A stretch of 64,000 nt of DNA from Acanthaster planci (Eukaryota > Echinodermata > Asteroidea > Valvatida > Acanthasteridae). A program made the position numbers and the translations under genes. The stretch spans positions 465,457 to 529,456 of the forward strand of contig NW_019091517.1 of assembly GCF_001949145.1 (NCBI RefSeq). Reading direction: 5' to 3'. Each line of letters starts with the position of its first letter. Within the stretch, counting starts at the first letter, position 1. Below are positions 58,301 through 64,000 of the stretch, piece after piece. The notes under the pieces were generated by a model that did no database searches, was not told the origin of the DNA, and was given only the letters and a program-made list of their open reading frames with translations.

Positions 58301-61300
58301 CACGTACAGATTGGGTGTAAAAGTTTCTTATATATAGGGCCAGGGCTTGTGGCACATCACATTAGTTGACAGCAACTGATGAAGGCTTACAGTTATTACT
58401 GGTGCGAAGCTCATGCAAATAATGGATCAGATACTATTGGATGGAAGACTTCACATAGGTGCCGTGATGTTGGCTGCCAGTGAAGGTATGAAAATAGTAG
58501 TCAGGGAAGTCTCTGCTTTCATCAGGCAGAAGGACCTCCTACATTGTTTGTTGCTAAGTGATTTCTCGCTTGAGTGACTGAGCCCTTAAAAATCAAACTG
58601 GGATTCCAGGGATGGTAGTTTGGGTGGAAGGCAATTTAGTGGGTAGTATAGGCTTCAGTTTCAAAGCAAGCAATTGTGCATACATCAGGATGCTATTTTC
58701 TATCAAAGTATTCCGTATTCTCATGTGTCGTAAATGTTGAGAAGATCTGATCTGTAAGACAGTTTAGTCAGGTACCGGTAGCTAAATATAAGAAGCTAAT
58801 GGTGGATCACTAAAAACAACCTCAGGGGTGGTAGATCAACTTGTTATCAAGTATCAACTTGTTGTCCATCAATGTCAGAGACCACGTGAAGCTCAACTGT
58901 CATGCCACCCAAACCTCCCCTCTGAAAATGAGGCATCACTATTGCCATTTTAAAGCCGTACAAACAAAGCAATGACCCAAAGATCTGATCTCACTCCTGT
59001 CTGCACTGTACAACTGTTCGAGCAACTTAACAATCAGATAAAACCATGTCTTCATATCCTCTCTCCCCGATAAGCAGGCCGGTTTCAGAAAACGCCATAG
59101 TAGAGGACTACAATTAAACAAATTACACACTTACATGTATAACCAGAATGACCAACATATTTTCCACTTGAACAGGCCCTAGTGGACATTTTGAAGAGTT
59201 ATGGCTGGACCTACTCAGCTGTAGTTCACAGTGATGACACACAAGGGATGAATGCACTCAAAGCTCTGGAAGATGCCATCAAAGAGGCTGGATTTTGTCT
59301 GACTAAGCCTATCAGAGTTGGTGCCACAGAGACAAGGGACCACACATATGATGCAATTGTGAATGACCTCATTCAACAGAATATCAGTGGTATGATTTAT
59401 AACTTGCTCTTCAGAAACATATTGAACATTTGGACTCTCCTAGGTACTATGTGTATCGCATGAAGTTTGTGAAACTTGTATAAAAGTTAATTCCAGTTTA
59501 TGGAGATACGGGTCATTTTCAAAAGTGTGACGCATCCCTGTTACACCCGACCTGTGTAATTTGACATGGAAATGTGAGCAAAATTGATTTCAAACTATTT
59601 CTTTTTGTTTGGCAGGTAATCTGCATTAATTCATCACTCTTGAAAATTAGAGAATGTGTTCTGAACTTACAAATCATATGTTAGATGTGACAGGGAAAGA
59701 AAAAAAAATTGGACCCCTAATTAATAGAATAACCCATATGCATAAAACCTGAGGTAGATGGTACAACAATGTGTAAGCCCATGATGGCATATTCGAACAT
59801 ACCCATCCTCCTTTACAACTTTACCTCTGAAGACAGAATTTTGGAAAAAGCAAATGTACATGGCAGTACCAAACTCACTTCTTGTGTTAACAAAGCAAGT
59901 TCTCAAACTCAAAGCATAAGTGTTTTTCTCTTCAGTTGTGCTTCTGTGGGCCTTACCAGACAATATAAGGAGGCTGTTCTTGGCCGTGGAACGCATCCAA
60001 GGTGCTGCCTATGACATGACATGGCTCTCTGGCAATTATGCACCGCTAGACATCGACTTCAGCAGCATCCCAGGCAATGCAAAGGCTCTTCGCGGTCTCT
60101 TTGTTTTGTCGCCGTTTGTGGACATGGGTGATGCATACAAGACGTGGCTTGCACAGTGGTATCCAAATGTGGAATTCAATTACGGTCCTACTGGACGACT
60201 AATTGATGCCATTCATGCTTACATAGCTGCATTCTCCTTGGCACACCAGGACAAATGTGGTGGTCAGCAAGGGGTGTGTGAGGCACTGGCCAATATCCAA
60301 GGTATGTACACAATTTGTAATTAACAAAAAGAAAAAAAAGTACAGTAGATGCAAGACTTCCGGAAAACAGCAGGTGACTCAATCAAATAATTAATTTCTA
60401 TTGTAACTAAGCCTTATTTTCAACGTCTTAGTTTTTTGTGAATTTGGAAAATTGCTTGAACAATAACTACAGTGCAGTCTGGAGAAATTCCTGGTCAGTT
60501 TCAAACCGGCCTAATTGTTGAATGGAAGGGCAAATAGGTGAAACTCTAGTTTCCTCTGGTGTGTGGTCAGCAATGACCACATTTAGTGACCACATTCTGG
60601 GTTCCCAAGCTATTACAATTAGAAAATCAAAATGTGCCAGCGCAAAATGGTGTCACAAGAATAATTCAGAACTGTCAAATATGCATGATCATAAAGAGAT
60701 AGAGCACTTCGTACAACACTCAGGAGCATCTGCTGAAGTGTCAACTGGGTTGGAATGTGATAGCTTTATGTCACAGTTTTGGACTGATGAGAAAGGAAAA
60801 TAGCATCACACATCACAGAGAATAATTAGGCATTGTGCTATATACAAATAGTGAATGCATACATGATAGCAAAGGTAACAATAATTGCACAAACATGAAA
60901 ACATACCATGCATTGTTGGCATACATGTACTGTCACACTTATTTTGGGAGCAAAATACAATATCCATAATTTCAATAACAAATGTAACACCCCATCATTA
61001 TGAATTTCCACCCATCCATATGTACTGCTCACGGAATTCACATTCAACCTCACGCAGCGCCTGATCTAGCAACCAGAAATCCAAACGATATTATTGTGGA
61101 AGCACAATACATGCATGCCCATGAACAGGTGGTACCTCCCTTTTCAACCGAAGTTTGTTCTGACTTTCTAAAGATTTATGTATGCTTCACGTTATAGTTA
61201 TTCAATCCATAACTTTATAAAAAAAATTAGTGAATACAGCTCCTTTCATAGGGAATGAGAAACTGTCATGCCTGTTTCCCACCCTGACCGTGTGGATATT

Positions 61301-62050
61301 TTTCGCTTACTATGAACGCCTTGTAATTCATAGAATTTCCGCAAGATAAATTACATGATCTTCGATTTAAGCGTTGAAAATGCCGTGCTGTTTTTCTTGA
61401 TTTTTCACAAAGCAGTTGACTAAAAAAAATATGAAACAAGTCAGTGGAATGTATTAGTTGTAGTAAATATTACGTAATCAGCCTATCTCATGAAATAATG
61501 ACAAAAGCTGATGCTGTTTACTACCCGTGAGACATCATGACTAGTACTTAGAGTCTGTCTGATGCCTAATCAACAACAAATGTCAATTGTTAGTTGAAAT
61601 GAATTGGTCAATCAGTGGAAGGGATATTCGACAATTGTCTGATACTGCTCAATCCTTCATGTGAATTTAGATGAGTCACTGAATGTTGGGAGACAGACCC
61701 AATTGGAATTTCATTTTCTACAGTCATGCTTAAAAGTTCACAGAAAGAGTCCATTTTGAATGAAGTTGGCATCCTTTTGAGTTAAAATGTGAAATCTTGA
61801 TGCCTATTGACTGATTAGGAGGAACACACAAGTAGAGAAAGAGGATGTAACTGTTGGTGTTGAGTTAGGATAAAATCTTATCTTTTTGTCACCAGGATCA
61901 GAGTTCATTGACTTCATCAAAAGAGTGAACTTCACAGGAATTGACGGTCGCACCATATCGTTTGATAAGAACGGTGACCCGGCAATTCAAGTTTTTGATG
62001 TTCTTCAGTTCAAGAGCACCAGCCCACCAAACATGTACTACTTCCAAACG
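55367..62050 (+). CDS. Receptor B signal peptide and VFT module 1 (exons 1-6)
   Basis: The protein is very close to VFT1 of receptor A. By hand count 41 of 43 residues match in exon 2 and 66 of 71 in exon 4 (GWTYSAVVHSDD, ALKALEDAIKEAGFCL); exon 5 is about 90% identical, and exon 6 drops to about 70%. The S-T-x-P hinge is changed (FTATSTSLSN) and the lobe-2 G-S-D-x-W contact is absent, as in receptor A. A splice acceptor 25 bp before the ATG mirrors the other gene. Confidence 0.85.
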
Positions 62051-63751
62051 GTACATGAATGCATTTCCATAGGTTTGGATGAAGACCAGTGGTAGTTTTT
62101 TCAGTGTGTACACTGCAGGGTGGGTAAAAGTGATGAAATTAATCAAAGACTGACAAAACCATGTTCTGAAACCAAACTAGGATTCATTTACACTCTGCAT
62201 TCTGAATTGCAACTTCATACCAGCAGATACTTGAATGACGAGAAGTATCTCCCATATTTTTTCAGGTTGGTGAGTGGAACTCAGATCAGGGCCTGACACT
62301 CAACAAGAGTAAGGTAGAATTCTACAGCCAAGGAGATTCCCCTGTTGATCCTCCCACTTCAGTGTGTCCGGAGGGATCGTGTTTTGACCCCAGGTGCCAA
62401 GATCTCACTGAATTTATTATACACACTCTGCTTGATCTGCATGGTTCTAGGTGTGACTCTTTGAGTTTGACTCGGTTCAACCAACTTGAGGCAATTATCT
62501 ATGCCCTTCACAAAATTAACCAAGACCCAAGTTTACTGCCTGATGTTCATATCTCCATCAAAACCGATGACATATGCGGGGAAGTAAATGCAGCAACTAA
62601 GGCTGCCTTGGAGTTGATCCAGGGCTGGGATTTTGACAGAGGATTTCCAAACCAAGAGGACAAGTTTCACCTCCTAGGTACACTGCATTCCGCCAGTAGT
62701 AGGACAGCAAGAGAACTCAGTAAAGTACTGCAGGTTACCCATGTACCAGTGATTGACAATACGGCAACGAGTCCTACTCTGAGTGACAAAAATGAGTCCC
62801 CTAACTTTCTACGTACGATATCCTCAGATGTCAAACAAGCTGAAGCTATGGTGGATCTTTTGGCAAGTCTCAACTTCAACTATATTCAGACGATCAACTC
62901 AAAGGGTGATTATGGGGATGAGGCTATTAAGGCACTTAAGGCATCAGCAAAAGAGGTAAGAACGAAAAAGATTTACAATACTAAAAAGGAAAGTTGGCCA
63001 TTTTTCAGTGTGCAGCTCAGGTATGTGGTCAATTTTTGCTGCTTTTTCTGCCTTGAAAGGCTGTGAGACAAATACCTCTTCCTCATTGACTTTTGCAGAA
63101 AACACATAATGCAGTAAAAACTGACTGCACATGGTTATGAGATAGGTGTTGAGCAAACAGCCACAAATGACTTTGCTTAATAGACAGTTCTCATGAGTTA
63201 TGAGTCATTTTACAAGTCATCATAAACAGACAGTGTGTGTAATTGTGTGTAATGATTCTTGATACTAATTTTTTAGTTTTACTGTTGTTAGGACTCATTG
63301 CAGTAGAACAATATAAAATAAGGAACAAAACATTTCTCAAAATATTGTACATTTCATTTCTGACAAATGAAGAGAGCCTTTTTGTGAGAATATATTACAT
63401 ATATAAACACAATAATGAATACTTTTTACCCAAAACAAATAACATCAGAGAAAGAATCATAACTTAAGAGACATCAATACTTCCACTATAATGTCTGCCT
63501 TCAGACAGGAATCTGCATTGCCAATTCCTTCAGAGTAGACTCGGACACTAATTTCGCTGACCTAGTCCATGACCTCACGGAGAAGTCTGACGCCAGGGTG
63601 GTTGTCGTCTTCCTGTTTTCCTCCCACGCCAGAGCCCTCTTCCAGCAGCTGGTTTCCATGAATATCAATTCAGGACGGTTTCAGTTCATTGGATCCGAGA
63701 ACTGGGGCACCAGGATGGACTACATCCCTGATTTGGAAGGTCCAGCCAAAG
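55367..63751 (+). CDS. Class C GPCR-like multi-VFT receptor B, 5' part (runs off the window)
   Basis: Inverted paralogue of receptor A. Exons: 55367-55670, 56467-56595, 57078-57247, 59176-59389, 59936-60301, 61896-62050, 62266-62955, 63505-63751. All junctions are in phase; the last ends in phase 1 with a donor at 63752, so the gene continues beyond 64000. Exon lengths (304, 129, 170, 214, 366, 155, 690, 247) equal or differ by only 3 nt from exons 1-8 of receptor A, with identical phases. It encodes a signal peptide (WILFVSMATVMPVSS), all of VFT1 and the first half of VFT2. Whether it also ends in a 7TM, and how many VFTs it has, cannot be seen here. Confidence 0.85.
57440..58360 (-). pseudogene. 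Degraded non-LTR retrotransposon fragment in receptor B intron 3
   Basis: On the minus strand several short frames, broken by stops and frameshifts, resemble the linker between endonuclease and reverse transcriptase of LINE-type pol proteins: KRWNFCKADWAEYRS near 58045-58000, then DVIKNASCKAF and, in another frame, YAPGWDKL near 57920-57840 (compare the family patterns RWN-KKADW, IPRG...IPCWD). It is antisense to receptor B. No intact domain remains. The family assignment rests on recalled patterns, so it is tentative. Confidence 0.45.
62266..63751 (+). CDS. Receptor B VFT module 2, first two exons
   Basis: Exons 62266-62955 (690 nt, 0-0) and 63505-63751 (247 nt, 0-1) match the cassette of receptor A modules 2 and 3. 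Motifs: IYALHKINQDPSLLPDV, NTATSPTLSD (threonine kept), FLRTISSD, YIQTINSKGDYGDEA (tyrosine kept), GICIANS, FIGSENWGTR. The aspartate of the G-S-D-x-W contact is glutamate here. Identity to receptor A is high in the first 50 residues (VGEW to RCQDLTE) and then clearly lower than in VFT1. Confidence 0.85.
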
Positions 63752-64000
63752 GTACTGTGAGTCAGAACTGACTACACCTCAGTATCCGGCAAAGGAACTG
63801 TTGTCAAAATTAAGGACCAGGGATACCCACAATCAACATTATACATGTAAATTACTCAGTGACTTTTCACTCACCAAATAAAGAAATGTTTCATAACATT
63901 TTTCACAGTTTTACTCAAGGTTGTCTACAAGTGCTTTGGGAAAAGAGAAATTGATAATTTAAATGCATTTTTATGTTTTGTCCAATTTTTCAAGTAATAT

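Noticed and set aside
1-64000. CRISPR arrays, bacterial operons or prophage
   Set aside because: The window is eukaryotic nuclear DNA with spliced genes. No regular repeat-spacer arrays or polycistronic layout were seen. I also saw no tRNA or rRNA gene, but I could not run a structural search.

Overview
The window is nuclear DNA of an animal: AT-rich, with intron-split genes (GT..AG introns, conserved phases), many short transposon relics and frequent tacatgta-type low-complexity runs. The gene content and repeat style suggest a marine invertebrate, most likely a deuterostome (echinoderm, hemichordate or cephalochordate). That placement is inference; the sequence does not settle it. One assembly gap (24951-25272) and a single N (26983) are present.

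Layout. (1) 1-14371, plus strand: the 3' two thirds of a RASAL1/RASA4 (CAPRI)-type Ras GTPase-activating protein, ten exons covering the RasGAP, PH and BTK zinc-motif regions; the C2-domain exons lie off the left edge or are not visible. (2) 14372-18242: convergent intergenic space with a hAT-like element. (3) 18243-32787, minus strand: a complete PRPF19 (Prp19 U-box/WD40 splicing factor and ubiquitin ligase), 11 coding exons and 510 codons. Its introns hold three TA-flanked DNA transposons, one with a second element nested inside. (4) 32788-36562: intergenic, with a 298-bp foldback. (5) 36563-49313, minus strand: a very large class C GPCR gene, 18 coding exons and about 2,204 residues, with a signal peptide, FOUR tandem mGluR-like Venus-flytrap (VFT) modules and a seven-transmembrane domain, without the usual nine-cysteine linker. 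(6) 49314-55341: about 6 kb between two divergent genes. (7) 55342-63751, plus strand: a head-to-head paralogue of the same receptor, with eight exons (VFT1 and half of VFT2) before the window ends.

The RasGAP and PRPF19 are ordinary housekeeping or signalling genes that happen to lie next to the receptors. The main interest is the receptor pair. The ectodomain grew by repeated duplication of one exon cassette with the same lengths and phases. The whole gene was then duplicated in inverted orientation. Between the two copies VFT1 is far better conserved than VFT2. Exon boundaries below were placed by hand from splice consensus and reading-phase continuity; every internal junction listed keeps the frame.
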